From contig JAQUUC010000003.1 of NCBI GenBank assembly GCA_028694105.1, positions 1-64,000 of the forward strand: a stretch of 64,000 nt of DNA, read 5' to 3'. How positions within the stretch are numbered: position 1 is the stretch's first letter; each line of letters opens with the position of its first letter. Both the position numbers and the translations under genes were made by a program. Of the stretch, positions 31,513 to 40,698 are shown one piece after another. A model generated the notes under the pieces. The model had not been told where the DNA came from and did not search any database. It was given only the letters and a program-made list of their open reading frames with translations. The stretch is from Hespellia sp. (GTDB taxonomy: Bacteria > Bacillota > Clostridia > Lachnospirales > Lachnospiraceae).

Positions 31513-33426
31513 ATGGATAAAGGAAAGTATTATATTACAACGGCTATTGCCTATACATCGGGCAAGCCACACATCGGGAACACATACGAAATCGTTCTTG
31601 CAGATGCAATTGCAAGATATAAGAGAAGTCAGGGATACGATGTCTTTTTCCAGACAGGAACCGATGAGCACGGACAGAAGATTGAACTCAAGGCAGAGGA
31701 AGCCGGTATCACACCAAAAGAATTCGTTGACCAGACGGCGGGAACCATCAAGGATATCTGGGATCTTATGAATACATCCTATGACAAGTTCATCCGTACG
31801 ACAGACGCAGACCACGAGGCTCAGGTACAGAAGATTTTTAAGAAATTATACGATCAGGGAGATATTTACAAAGGCCACTATGAAGGAATGTACTGTACCC
31901 CTTGCGAATCCTTCTTCACAGAGTCCCAGCTTGTAGACGGCAAATGTCCGGACTGCGGACGTGAGGTTCAGCCTGCGCAGGAGGAAGCGTACTTCTTCAA
32001 GATGAGCAAATATGCAGACCGACTCATCGAGCACATCAACGCCCATCCGGAATTCATTCAGCCGGTAGCCCGCAAGAATGAGATGATGAACAACTTCCTG
32101 CTGCCGGGACTTCAGGATTTATGTGTATCAAGAACCACATTTTCATGGGGAATTCCGGTAGACTTCGATCCAAAGCATGTTGTCTATGTATGGCTTGACG
32201 CGCTGACCAACTATATTACCGGAATCGGCTACGACTGCGATGGCAGCAGCACGGAGCAGTTCAACAAAAACTGGCCGGCGGATTTACATTTAATAGGAAA
32301 AGATATCATCCGTTTCCATACCATTTACTGGCCAATCTTTTTGATGGCACTTGACCTTCCACTGCCAAAGCAGGTGTTCGGACATCCGTGGCTTCTTCAG
32401 GGCGATGGCAAGATGAGCAAATCCAAAGGAAATGTATTATATGCGGACGAGCTGGTTGACTTCTTTGGCGTAGATGCGGTACGTTATTTCGTGCTTCACG
32501 AGATGCCATTTGAAAATGATGGTGTAATTTCATGGGAACTCATGGTAGAGCGCATGAACTCCGACCTTGCAAATACACTTGGCAATCTGGTAAACCGTAC
32601 CGTTTCCATGACAAATAAATACTTTGGCGGCACGGTGACGAACAAGGGCACAGCCGGAGATCAGGCAGATATTGACGCAGACCTGAAAGCTGTGACAGTG
32701 AATGCTTCAGCAAATGTAGAAAAGAAGATGGAAGACCTTCGTGTATCTGATGCAATCACAGAAATTTTCAACCTCTTCAAGCGCTGCAACAAATATATTG
32801 ATGAGACAACACCTTGGGTACTCGCAAAGGATGAGGCAACAAAGGATCGCCTTGAGACCGTTCTCTGGAACTTGATCGAAAGCATTTCCGAAGGGGCAGA
32901 ATTATTGGCATCCTTCATGCCTGAGACATCGGAAAAGATTCTGAACCAGTTAGGAAATGGAACAGGCACTGTTACAGAGAAACCGGAAATCTTATTTGCA
33001 AGACTTGATCTTGAAGAAGTGCTCAAAAAGGTAGAGGAGCTTCACCCGGCAGCAGAGGAAGAAGCTGAGGATGAAAATGTGATTGATATCGAAGCAAAGC
33101 CGGAAATCACATTTGAGGACTTTGGAAAAATGCAGTTTCAGGTTGGCGAAATCATTTCCTGCGAAGAAGTGAAAAAATCAAGAAAATTATTGTGTTCACA
33201 GGTGAAGGTCGGCAGTCAGGTAAAACAGATTGTATCCGGAATCAAAGCGAATTATTCCGCGGAGGAGATGGTCGGCAAGAAGGTGATGGTTCTTGTAAAC
33301 TTAAAGCCTGCAAAATTAGCCGGCGTATTATCCGAGGGAATGCTTCTTTGTGCAGAGGATGCGGAAGGTAACCTTGCACTGGTATCTCCGGAGAAGGATA
33401 TGCCTGCGGGAGCAGAAATCTGCTAG
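31513..33426 (+). CDS. metG: Methionine-tRNA ligase
   Basis: 637 residues from ATG 31513 (GGAGAGGAAAGAAC upstream). Charges tRNA-Met with methionine. Class I signatures KPHIGN (HIGH) and KMSKSKG (KMSKS) are present; zinc-knuckle cysteines CTPCESF and CPDCG; anticodon-binding helical domain (about 390-510); C-terminal tRNA-binding OB-fold from about 535 (FGKMQFQVGEIISCEEVKKS), which dimerises and binds tRNA. Controlled by the T-box in front of it; a terminator follows at 33469. Confidence 0.96.
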   Translation: MDKGKYYITTAIAYTSGKPHIGNTYEIVLADAIARYKRSQGYDVFFQTGTDEHGQKIELKAEEAGITPKEFVDQTAGTIKDIWDLMNTSYDKFIRTTDADHEAQVQKIFKKLYDQGDIYKGHYEGMYCTPCESFFTESQLVDGKCPDCGREVQPAQEEAYFFKMSKYADRLIEHINAHPEFIQPVARKNEMMNNFLLPGLQDLCVSRTTFSWGIPVDFDPKHVVYVWLDALTNYITGIGYDCDGSSTEQFNKNWPADLHLIGKDIIRFHTIYWPIFLMALDLPLPKQVFGHPWLLQGDGKMSKSKGNVLYADELVDFFGVDAVRYFVLHEMPFENDGVISWELMVERMNSDLANTLGNLVNRTVSMTNKYFGGTVTNKGTAGDQADIDADLKAVTVNASANVEKKMEDLRVSDAITEIFNLFKRCNKYIDETTPWVLAKDEATKDRLETVLWNLIESISEGAELLASFMPETSEKILNQLGNGTGTVTEKPEILFARLDLEEVLKKVEELHPAAEEEAEDENVIDIEAKPEITFEDFGKMQFQVGEIISCEEVKKSRKLLCSQVKVGSQVKQIVSGIKANYSAEEMVGKKVMVLVNLKPAKLAGVLSEGMLLCAEDAEGNLALVSPEKDMPAGAEIC

Positions 33427-33468
33427 TTGAATTGACTGAAAACAATTAGTTTCATAAAAAATATATAC

Positions 33469-33503
33469 AAATGTTGGGACTGTCAAAGGCGGCCCAACAT
33501 TTT
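33469..33503 (+). terminator. metG terminator
   Basis: AAATGTTGGG (33469-33478) pairs with CCCAACATTT (33493-33502); a short T-run completes the structure. Confidence 0.7.
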
Positions 33504-33606
33504 GTGGTTGTGGAGAAAGTCATCTCCATAAAACACATAAATTGTCTGATAATTTAGAAATATTCAGACAATTATAAAATAATATAAAAGAAAAATGAAA
33601 ATAGTG

Positions 33607-33635
33607 TTGACAAATGAGGGGCTAAGTGATATTAT
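33607..33635 (+). promoter_or_regulatory. Consensus promoter without a downstream ORF
   Basis: TTGACA (33607-33612), 17 bases, TATTAT (33630-33635). It faces a 510-base stretch that contains no credible gene and ends in a strong terminator. Confidence 0.65.
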
Positions 33636-33641
33636 CTAACT

Positions 33642-34152
33642 AACAAAAGAAACGAAAACTTATTGAGTAGAGCACTTGATAAGTGGAATAAAATAATAGA
33701 AAGGGAGGGTTAGTCCATTGGGATTATAAGCTTTTAAAATAAAAGTGGTACAGCAAATGTGAAGTTCCTGTGATAAAGACCTTTGAAATCGAAAGATTCA
33801 GCAAATATGATGAAAAGAAAAAAATCAGAGAGAAAGCTGAATGAAAAGATTCTAACATTTGCAATGTATGAAAATATATAACCACGATAAATGTTATGGT
33901 ACGGAAAAGATTATACATAAAGTTATAGAAAGAATAATTTGACAGGACAAAGGGAGCATCGACGTGAAGATGTTGCCGGAGTTAAGAATTATAGATAAAA
34001 TAGCTAAATGTGTATAGGAAAGAAGTGAATAACAAAAGCAAAGGTCTTTGCAGGAACAAAGAATCGAAAAACCTCTGATATAATTATAAAAATATGAAAA
34101 TAAAAAATTTATAAAATGCATCTTCAAATTGACTTTGAAGGTGCATTTTTTT
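33642..34152 (+). ncRNA. Candidate non-coding RNA or decayed short gene
   Basis: Bounded by a strong promoter and a strong terminator (34113-34152). No ORF longer than a few dozen codons is present. A site GGGAGGGTTAG at about 33703 is followed by a frame reading VPVIKTFEIERFSKYDEKKKI broken by stops, which could be a pseudogene. The motif CAGCAAATRTGA recurs at 33751 and 33800. No known RNA family recognised. Non-coding RNA is an inference from the transcription signals only. Confidence 0.35.
34113..34152 (+). terminator. Strong intrinsic terminator before the TPR gene
   Basis: AAAATGCATCTTCAAA and TTTGAAGGTGCATTTT form a long stem around TTGAC, followed by TTT. It ends whatever is transcribed from the promoter at 33607. 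Confidence 0.85.
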
Positions 34153-34179
34153 GACAATAAGTAGCGTGTATGATAGAAT
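34151..34179 (+). promoter_or_regulatory. Promoter of the TPR/AAA-like gene
   Basis: TTGACA (34151-34156) overlaps the T-run of the preceding terminator; after 17 bases comes TAGAAT (34174-34179). The leader to the GTG at 34248 is about 60 bases. Confidence 0.7.
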
Positions 34180-34247
34180 ATTGAAGTAAATAGTTACGTA
34201 TAAAAATCTCAAAGAATATACTATAAATTATAATGAGGTGAGTAAAA

Positions 34248-37200
34248 GTGGATAAGAACGAATATAAGCAAAAAACGGAAGAAATGCTTGAACTGCTGGA
34301 TGACGGAGCATATTCAAGTGCTGCGCAGATTGCAGATGAGATTGATTGGCGTCGCGTAAAGAATGCCTCTATGTTATCTTCTGTAAGTGATATCTACGAA
34401 TTAAACGGGGAAGTTAAGAAGAGTTATGATGTTCTAAAGATTGCGTACGAACGGTCTGCCGGTGGCAGGAAGGTCGTATATAGATTGGGAGAATTAGCAC
34501 TTCAGCTGGGCAGACTGAATGATGCAATTGAGTATTACGATGAGTTCATTGAGATTGCACCAAAGGATCCGAATCAATATATTCTTCGTTATCAGATTCT
34601 GAAGAAGCAGAATTCGCCGATTGAGGAACAGATTGAGTCACTTGAAGAATTTAAAAAGGCAGAGTATATTGAGCGCTGGGCATATGAGCTGGCGAAATTA
34701 TATCAGGAAGCCGGCATGGTTTCAGAGTGTCTGGAAGAATGCGATGATTTGATTCTGTGGTTTAGTGAAGGTACCTATGTATATCAGGCAATGGAACTGA
34801 AGATGCAGTATAAACCACTTACCCCATCTCAGCTGGAAAAATATAATCACAGATATGAACAGCGGACAACCGAGGAGTTTGCTGCAATTGCACAGCAGGT
34901 GACAGACACGGATGTTGAGCCGACGGCGGCACAGCGGCTTGCAGCGGTTGCACAGATTTCCGAGGAAGAGAGACAGGCAGCAGTGGAGAAGGCAATGAAT
35001 GATGAGGGTCCGATTGAGGAAGTTCCGGATCCGGAGGAGACAACGGTTTCGCGCCGGTCTTCCATATTCAGTGCAACGATGAAGCTTGGAGAGGCATTGG
35101 ACAATTTGATTCACGGTACCGATAATGAGAATGAGGCGGAACCGGAAGAAGAGAGTCCTGTGGAAGAAGCTGAAATACCGGGAATACAACAGGCAGAGCA
35201 GGAAGAGGCAGAAATAGATGCGGTCGGAGAAGAACCGCAAACGGAAAATGTGGAGGCTAATATGGACGCACCAACAATGAGATTACCAGATACAGATGAT
35301 GTTCTTGAGAAATTGAAAGAACAGAATCAGGATAAAGCAGCGGAGGAGCCGGTGAAGAAGCCTTTAGAGGAAGCGCAGATTACCGGACAGCTCAATATGG
35401 CTGACATTTTAAATGATTGGGAAGATAGTGCAAAGGCTGCCATTGAAGCAGCACCAAAATCAGCACCATCGATTCTTCCACCAGATATTCAGAAGATGAT
35501 TGATGATATTGAAAATGGCGTGGTAGAGGAACCGATTCTGGAGGAAGAGCCTGCAGAAGAACCTCAAGAACCGGAAACGTATGAAAATATGGGACAGACA
35601 GCAGATAGTCTCCGTGATTTTGATGAAGACGACTTTGAGGAAGAAGCAGAGTACGAAGAGGATGACTACGACGAAGATGATGATTCTGAGGAAGACGATG
35701 CCTATGATGACGAAGCTGATTACGAAGAGGAAGATTATGATGAAGCTGAGTATGAAGAGGACGATTACGACGAAGCAGAGTATGAGGATGATGACGAAGA
35801 ATTAGAGTACGACGAAGATGACGAAGAATTAGAGTACGACGAAGATGATGAAGAATTAGAGTACGACGAAGATGACGAAGAAGCTGAGTACGAGGACGAT
35901 TACGAAGAATTTGACGATGACGATTATGATGCTGAAGACGATGATTCTGATGAGGACGATTATGATGCTGAAGACGATGATTCCGATGAGGACGATGACT
36001 ACGAATTTGAGGACGAGTTTGAAGACGATGAAGACGAGTTTGACGATGACTACGAGTTTGAGGATGAGTTTGAAGATGATGAAGATGAGGTTGAAGACAA
36101 CGATTCCGAGTTTGATTACGAGTTCGAAGACGATGATGAAGAAGCTGAGTACGAAGAAGATTACGATGACGAAGATGGCTTTGACGAAGAAGACTATGAT
36201 GATGAAGATGAATTTGATGATGAAGAGGATTTCGAAGACCCTGATCTGGAAGAAAAAATTGTCGCGGCTGCTACAGCTGCAGCAACTGCAACTGGCATAG
36301 CGAAGGCTGAGGCACAGGCAAAAGCCGCAAAACCGGAGATTGATGACCGCGAAATCCCGGATGATGATATTCCGGACTTGCTGACACAGACAGCACCGCT
36401 CAGCAGAAAAGAAACTGCGAAGATGATTGCGACAGGGAAGACAGCACCACTTCCAGTAGATGAGATTTCCAATGCAATTTCGATGTCAGATACAGGTTTT
36501 ATCGTTCACGGACGTTATGATCTTGAGTCACAGAGTGGAATTGGAACCAGAGCAGGACTGACAGAAGACCAGAAGAAATTATTCTCATATTTCGTACCGG
36601 TACGAGGGATGAGCGAACAGCTTGTTGATGTGTTAGAGCAGGATAAAAACTGTTCAAAACGTAACGGAACATCCTGCACCGGAAATTTGGTGATTATTGG
36701 CCGTAAGGGTTCCGGAAAGACTGTTCTTGCTGTTGATGTTGTAAAAGCAATTCAAAAGCAGAGAAAAATAAAGCAGGGTAAGGTTGCAATCGTAACCGGT
36801 GATGCTCTGAATAAGAAGAGAGTCAGTGAGATTCTCGGTAAACTTTACGGTGGGGCATTGATTATCGAAAAGGCCGGAAAGATGAATGAGAAGACTGTGG
36901 CAAGACTGAACAAGGCGATGGAAGGTGATACCGGAGAATTACTGATTGTTCTGGAGGAGCAGAGAAAGCCACTTGACCGTTTGCTTACATCAAATAAAGA
37001 GTTCAGAAGAAAATTCACTTGCAGACTGGAAGTGCCGATTTTCATCAACGATGAACTTGTAACATTCGGACAGACTTATGCAAGAGAGAATGGATATCGC
37101 ATTGATGAGATGGGAATCCTGGCACTGTACAGCAGAATTGATGCGCTTCAGCGTGAAGACCATGCGGTTACGGTTGCAGAAGTAAAGGAAATCATGGATG

Positions 37201-37316
37201 AAGCACAGGATCATTCTAAAAAATCATCGGCTAAAAAGCTTGTGAAACGGGTATTTGGTAAGAGCACAGATGAATCAGACAGAATCATTCTGACCGAGAA
37301 AGACTTTAATATTTAA
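34248..37316 (+). CDS. TPR / acidic repeat / SpoVK-like AAA protein
   Basis: 1022 residues from GTG 34248 (GAGGTGAG upstream). N-terminal tetratricopeptide-like helices (1-200; DAIEYYDEFIEIAPKDPNQY); a linker; a very acidic Asp/Glu/Tyr/Phe stretch (about 445-670) with tandem units such as EELEYDEDD encoded by a 27-bp repeat; Ala-rich segment; then a C-terminal P-loop domain (about 770-1010) resembling the CbbX/SpoVK AAA family. Walker A is intact (GRKGSGKT), but the Walker B position reads ALIIEKAG instead of IDEA, and the expected FRxxF arginine finger region reads FRRKFTC. It may bind but poorly hydrolyse ATP. Cytoplasmic; function unknown. Confidence 0.75.
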   Translation: MDKNEYKQKTEEMLELLDDGAYSSAAQIADEIDWRRVKNASMLSSVSDIYELNGEVKKSYDVLKIAYERSAGGRKVVYRLGELALQLGRLNDAIEYYDEFIEIAPKDPNQYILRYQILKKQNSPIEEQIESLEEFKKAEYIERWAYELAKLYQEAGMVSECLEECDDLILWFSEGTYVYQAMELKMQYKPLTPSQLEKYNHRYEQRTTEEFAAIAQQVTDTDVEPTAAQRLAAVAQISEEERQAAVEKAMNDEGPIEEVPDPEETTVSRRSSIFSATMKLGEALDNLIHGTDNENEAEPEEESPVEEAEIPGIQQAEQEEAEIDAVGEEPQTENVEANMDAPTMRLPDTDDVLEKLKEQNQDKAAEEPVKKPLEEAQITGQLNMADILNDWEDSAKAAIEAAPKSAPSILPPDIQKMIDDIENGVVEEPILEEEPAEEPQEPETYENMGQTADSLRDFDEDDFEEEAEYEEDDYDEDDDSEEDDAYDDEADYEEEDYDEAEYEEDDYDEAEYEDDDEELEYDEDDEELEYDEDDEELEYDEDDEEAEYEDDYEEFDDDDYDAEDDDSDEDDYDAEDDDSDEDDDYEFEDEFEDDEDEFDDDYEFEDEFEDDEDEVEDNDSEFDYEFEDDDEEAEYEEDYDDEDGFDEEDYDDEDEFDDEEDFEDPDLEEKIVAAATAAATATGIAKAEAQAKAAKPEIDDREIPDDDIPDLLTQTAPLSRKETAKMIATGKTAPLPVDEISNAISMSDTGFIVHGRYDLESQSGIGTRAGLTEDQKKLFSYFVPVRGMSEQLVDVLEQDKNCSKRNGTSCTGNLVIIGRKGSGKTVLAVDVVKAIQKQRKIKQGKVAIVTGDALNKKRVSEILGKLYGGALIIEKAGKMNEKTVARLNKAMEGDTGELLIVLEEQRKPLDRLLTSNKEFRRKFTCRLEVPIFINDELVTFGQTYARENGYRIDEMGILALYSRIDALQREDHAVTVAEVKEIMDEAQDHSKKSSAKKLVKRVFGKSTDESDRIILTEKDFNI

Positions 37317-37338
37317 AAGTGATTAGATTGAATTGAAA

Positions 37339-37368
37339 GCAGCGTATGCAGTACATGCGCTGCTTTTT
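37339..37368 (+). terminator. Terminator of the TPR/AAA-like gene
   Basis: GCAGCGTATG-CAGTA-CATGCGCTGC is a ten-pair stem with one G-T pair, followed by TTTTT. Confidence 0.85.
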
Positions 37369-37520
37369 ATCTTATGGCCAGACATGGCATTGTTCGAATA
37401 AATGCGGCAGATAACGTCTGGAGATTCATTTAAACGTGATTGTGCAAATAATAAGTTTTTCGACTACATTCCCCTTTATTTTTGTGCATAACTAACGTAT
37501 AATGTAACTTATAAGAAGTA

Positions 37521-37709
37521 GCGGAGCTACAGCAAGTGCGAAGCAATTGCACTCCGTAGGAGTCTTATAAGTTAACGAGGGAAATGGAACATTTTCCGAG
37601 TCTAACGACAGCGGAGCTACAGCAAGTGCGAAGCAATTGCACTCCGTAGGAGTCTTATAAGTTAACGAGGGAAATGGAACATTTTCCGAGTCTAACGGTA
37701 GCGGAGCTG
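37521..37709 (+). repeat. 90-bp tandem repeat (two full units plus start of a third) upstream of glgB
   Basis: Units 37521-37610 and 37611-37700 differ at only two bases near their ends; the first nine bases recur at 37701. Each unit contains CTACAGCAAGTGC/GCACTCCGTAG, which can fold into a hairpin, TTATAAGTTAAC, and GAAATGGAACATTTTC. A -10-like TATAAT lies just upstream (37498-37503), so the repeats would be in the glgB leader. Region 37369-37520 otherwise holds no gene. Confidence 0.9.
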
Positions 37710-37744
37710 CTTCTAGAGTGAAGAAAGAGTTGTGAGGTATGAGT

Positions 37745-39709
37745 ATGGCAGATAAGCAGACAAAAAAACCAGTAGAAAAGAAACCGATGGAAAAGAAACC
37801 GGTTGCAAAGAAAAAAGATGACTGCATTCTTGGAGATCTTGATTCATATCTATTTGGTCAGGGAAATCATTACGAGATTTATAAGAAACTCGGTGCACAT
37901 AAGACGAAGATCGGACGTGCAGAAGGTGTGTATTTCGCGGTATGGGCACCGCACGCAGTGAATGTTTCGGTAGTCGGAGAATTCAATGAATGGAATATTG
38001 AAGCAAATCTGATGGAGAGACAGGAACCACTTGGCATTTATACATGTTTTGTACCGGGTGTAGAAGAAGGCTGTATGTATAAGTATTGCATTGAAACATA
38101 TACAGGCAAGCTGCTTTTCAAAGCCGATCCATTTGCAAATTATGCAGAATTAAGACCGGGAACTGCTTCAAGAGTCGCAGACATTTCCAATCTGAAGTGG
38201 ACAGATTCGGCATGGCTGGAAGCGCGAAAAACATGGAAGCACGAAGAAAGTCCGATGTCGATTTATGAGGTTCACATGGGATCGTGGAAGAGACATCCGG
38301 GAAGAGAGGATGAGGGATTTTACTCATATCGTGAATTTGCTGAATCTGTGACAGAGTATGTCAAAGAGATGGGATATACGCATGTGGAGCTGATGGGAAT
38401 TGCAGAATATCCATATGATGGTTCGTGGGGCTATCAGGTGACGGGCTATTACGCACCAACTGCCCGCTATGGAACACCGGAAGATTTTGCGTATATGATA
38501 GATTATTTACATAAGAACAAAATTGGCGTTATTCTTGACTGGGTACCGGCACATTTTCCAAAGGATGCGCATGGGCTGGCTGATTTTGATGGAACACCGA
38601 CATTTGAATATGCAGATCCGAAGAAGGGCGAGCATCCGGATTGGGGAACCAAGATTTTTGATTACGGCAGATCCGAGGTGCGCAATTTCCTGATTGCAAA
38701 TGCATTGTTCTGGGTAGAGCATTATCATGTTGACGGACTTCGTGTGGATGCGGTTGCATCGATGTTATATCTCGATTATGGCAAGGAAGACGGACAATGG
38801 ATTGCAAACAAATACGGCAGTAATAAAAACTTAGAGGCGATTGATTTCTTCAAGCATCTGAACACGGTTGTGCTCGGACGTAATCCGGGCGCGCTGATGA
38901 TCGCGGAGGAATCGACAGCATGGCCGCTTGTGACCGGCGATGCGGAGAAAGACGGACTTGGATTCTCACTGAAATGGAATATGGGCTGGATGCATGATTT
39001 CCTTGAATATATGAAACTGGATCCATTGTTTAGAAAAGGTGCACATTATCAGATGGCATTCTCTATGGAATATGCGTATGCAGAGAACTATATTCTTGTG
39101 CTGTCACATGATGAAGTCGTTCATTTGAAGTGTTCTATGATTAATAAGATGCCGGGAGAAGGCTCTGATAAATTTGCGAATTTGAAAGCCGGATATGCAT
39201 TCATGATGTGTCATCCGGGTAAGAAGCTTCTCTTTATGGGGCAGGATTTCGCGCAGCTTCGTGAGTGGAGTGAGGAACGTGAGCTTGACTGGTTCCTGCT
39301 TGCGGAACAAGAGCATCAGGAGTTACAGCTGTTTACGAAAGACATGCTGAATCTCTATAAGAAGAAAAAAGCATTGTATGAGACGGACCATGAGAAAGAT
39401 GGTTTTACATGGATTAATAAGGATGATACCTTCCGGAGTATTTTCAGCTTTGTGCGTACATCCAAGGATGGTAAGAAGAATCTTTTATTTGTAGCAAACT
39501 TCACGCCGATTGACAGACCGGATTACCGTGTTGGTGTACCGAAGAGAAAGCAGTACAAGCTGATCATGAACAGTGATGAGAAGAAGTACGGCGGAGAAGG
39601 TACCCCGAGAGCGGAGATTTATAAGCCGGAAAAGGGTGAGTGGGATGGACAGCCGTATTCAATCGGATATGAACTGCCACCTTATGGAGTTGCGATTTTT
39701 GAATTTTAG
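37745..39709 (+). CDS. glgB: 1,4-alpha-glucan (glycogen) branching enzyme
   Basis: 654 residues; ATG 37745 is preferred because GAGG is seven bases upstream (ATG 37739 is only one base from it). Forms alpha-1,6 branches in glycogen. A short Lys/Pro-rich N-tail (VEKKPMEKKPVAKKK) precedes a CBM48 domain (VYFAVWAPHAVNVSVVGEFN). GH13 catalytic barrel: DGLRVDAVASM (nucleophile Asp), IAEEST (acid/base Glu), LSHDEVVH (transition-state Asp). C-terminal beta domain ends YGVAIFEF. Other glg genes are not adjacent. Confidence 0.94.
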   Translation: MADKQTKKPVEKKPMEKKPVAKKKDDCILGDLDSYLFGQGNHYEIYKKLGAHKTKIGRAEGVYFAVWAPHAVNVSVVGEFNEWNIEANLMERQEPLGIYTCFVPGVEEGCMYKYCIETYTGKLLFKADPFANYAELRPGTASRVADISNLKWTDSAWLEARKTWKHEESPMSIYEVHMGSWKRHPGREDEGFYSYREFAESVTEYVKEMGYTHVELMGIAEYPYDGSWGYQVTGYYAPTARYGTPEDFAYMIDYLHKNKIGVILDWVPAHFPKDAHGLADFDGTPTFEYADPKKGEHPDWGTKIFDYGRSEVRNFLIANALFWVEHYHVDGLRVDAVASMLYLDYGKEDGQWIANKYGSNKNLEAIDFFKHLNTVVLGRNPGALMIAEESTAWPLVTGDAEKDGLGFSLKWNMGWMHDFLEYMKLDPLFRKGAHYQMAFSMEYAYAENYILVLSHDEVVHLKCSMINKMPGEGSDKFANLKAGYAFMMCHPGKKLLFMGQDFAQLREWSEERELDWFLLAEQEHQELQLFTKDMLNLYKKKKALYETDHEKDGFTWINKDDTFRSIFSFVRTSKDGKKNLLFVANFTPIDRPDYRVGVPKRKQYKLIMNSDEKKYGGEGTPRAEIYKPEKGEWDGQPYSIGYELPPYGVAIFEF

Positions 39710-39728
39710 TGATAGAAAAGAAACGAGC

Positions 39729-39762
39729 GGGACAGGAGTGAATTCTTCTGTCCTGTTTTTTT
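39729..39762 (+). terminator. glgB terminator
   Basis: GGACAG (39730-39735) and CTGTCC (39748-39753) form the stem, followed by TGTTTTTTT. Confidence 0.75.
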
Positions 39763-39815
39763 GCAAACATGCAGGGAAAGGTTTTGTGCAAATTCTATAA
39801 AATGAGAGAAGTGTA

Positions 39816-39864
39816 TTGAAAAGATATGTATAATATGCTATAACATATTATAACGTATTATAAC
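39816..39864 (+). promoter_or_regulatory. Promoter with three phased TATAAC operator half-sites (btpA operon)
   Basis: TTGAAA (39816-39821), 17 bases, TATAAC (39839-39844). TATAAC recurs at 39849 and 39859, exactly 10 bases apart, so all three lie on one helix face from the -10 box downstream. The same half-site occurs in the palindrome at 44012-44027. The GntR/UTRA regulator encoded between them is the likely binder. Confidence 0.6.
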
Positions 39865-39888
39865 AATATAAAAGAAAAGGAGAAACAA

Positions 39889-40698
39889 ATGAGCTGGTTA
39901 GAGAAAATGTTTGGAACAAAAAAAGTGATTATTGGACTGCTTCACCTGAAGGCTTTGCCCGGAGATCCGTTTTATGAGGGGGATATGGGAACGGTAATTG
40001 CAAGTGCAAAAGCAGATTTGAAGGCATTGCAAAAAGGCGGGGTGGACGGAATACTGATTACAAATGAATTTAGTCTGCCTTATGAAAAACAGGTTTCGAA
40101 AGTAACACTTGCAGCTATGGGCCGGATTATTGGTGCGATTGAAAAAGAGATCGAGGTTCCATATGGAGTAGAAGCAATTTATGATGCTGATGCAACAATT
40201 GAGATATGTGCTGCAACGGATGCCTGTTTCAGCAGATGTGTATTTACCGGAGCATATGCGGGGGATCTGGGTCTTGTGGATCGCGATGTCGCGAAAACAC
40301 TTCGGAGACGAAATGCACTTGGTATGCAACAGTTAAAGCTCTTTTATTTTGTGAATTCAGAGGGAGAGGTGTATCTCAATGATCGCTCTATTGAAGATAT
40401 TACAAAGACAATGATTTTTAATTGTCATCCGGAGGCACTTGTGGTGGCGGGAGGAATGGCCGGAAGCAGCCCACAGGACCTTCTGCTGAAAATGGTAAAA
40501 GAACATTCAGAGGAATCGATTCCTGTATTTTGTGGAACCGGATGCAGACTTGAGAATATTGAGCAGATTTTTCAAATTGCAGATGGCGCATTTGTTGGGA
40601 CAACATTTAAGAAGGATGGTGATTTTGAGGCCGGGATTGATTATGAGCGTGTGAAAAAGTTTATGGACAAGGTTCGTAAGATTAGAGGTGAAGCTTAA
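39889..40698 (+). CDS. BtpA/SgcQ family TIM-barrel protein
   Basis: 269 residues. The family is named after a photosystem-I biogenesis protein but in Firmicutes and Enterobacteria members (SgcQ) occur in sugar operons with unknown enzymatic function. Seen: IIGLLHLKALPGDP at the N-terminus, GGVDGILITNEFSLPY, a glycine-rich VVAGGMAGSSP and FCGTGCRLENI, consistent with a phosphate-binding TIM barrel. AAGGAG upstream. The next gene starts one base after its stop, so the two are coupled; its substrate is likely the product of, or linked to, the FGGY kinase. Confidence 0.87.
   Translation: MSWLEKMFGTKKVIIGLLHLKALPGDPFYEGDMGTVIASAKADLKALQKGGVDGILITNEFSLPYEKQVSKVTLAAMGRIIGAIEKEIEVPYGVEAIYDADATIEICAATDACFSRCVFTGAYAGDLGLVDRDVAKTLRRRNALGMQQLKLFYFVNSEGEVYLNDRSIEDITKTMIFNCHPEALVVAGGMAGSSPQDLLLKMVKEHSEESIPVFCGTGCRLENIEQIFQIADGAFVGTTFKKDGDFEAGIDYERVKKFMDKVRKIRGEA

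Noticed and set aside
35581-36300. Lys/Met/Thr-rich + strand frames within the acidic region of the TPR protein
   Set aside because: Frame-shifted readings of GAT/GAA/GAC/GAG repeats; composition is that of a shadow.
37492-37827. Minus-strand frame across the 90-bp repeats with duplicated NCFALAVAPL segments
   Set aside because: It is the translated tandem repeat running antisense into glgB, with no start signal.
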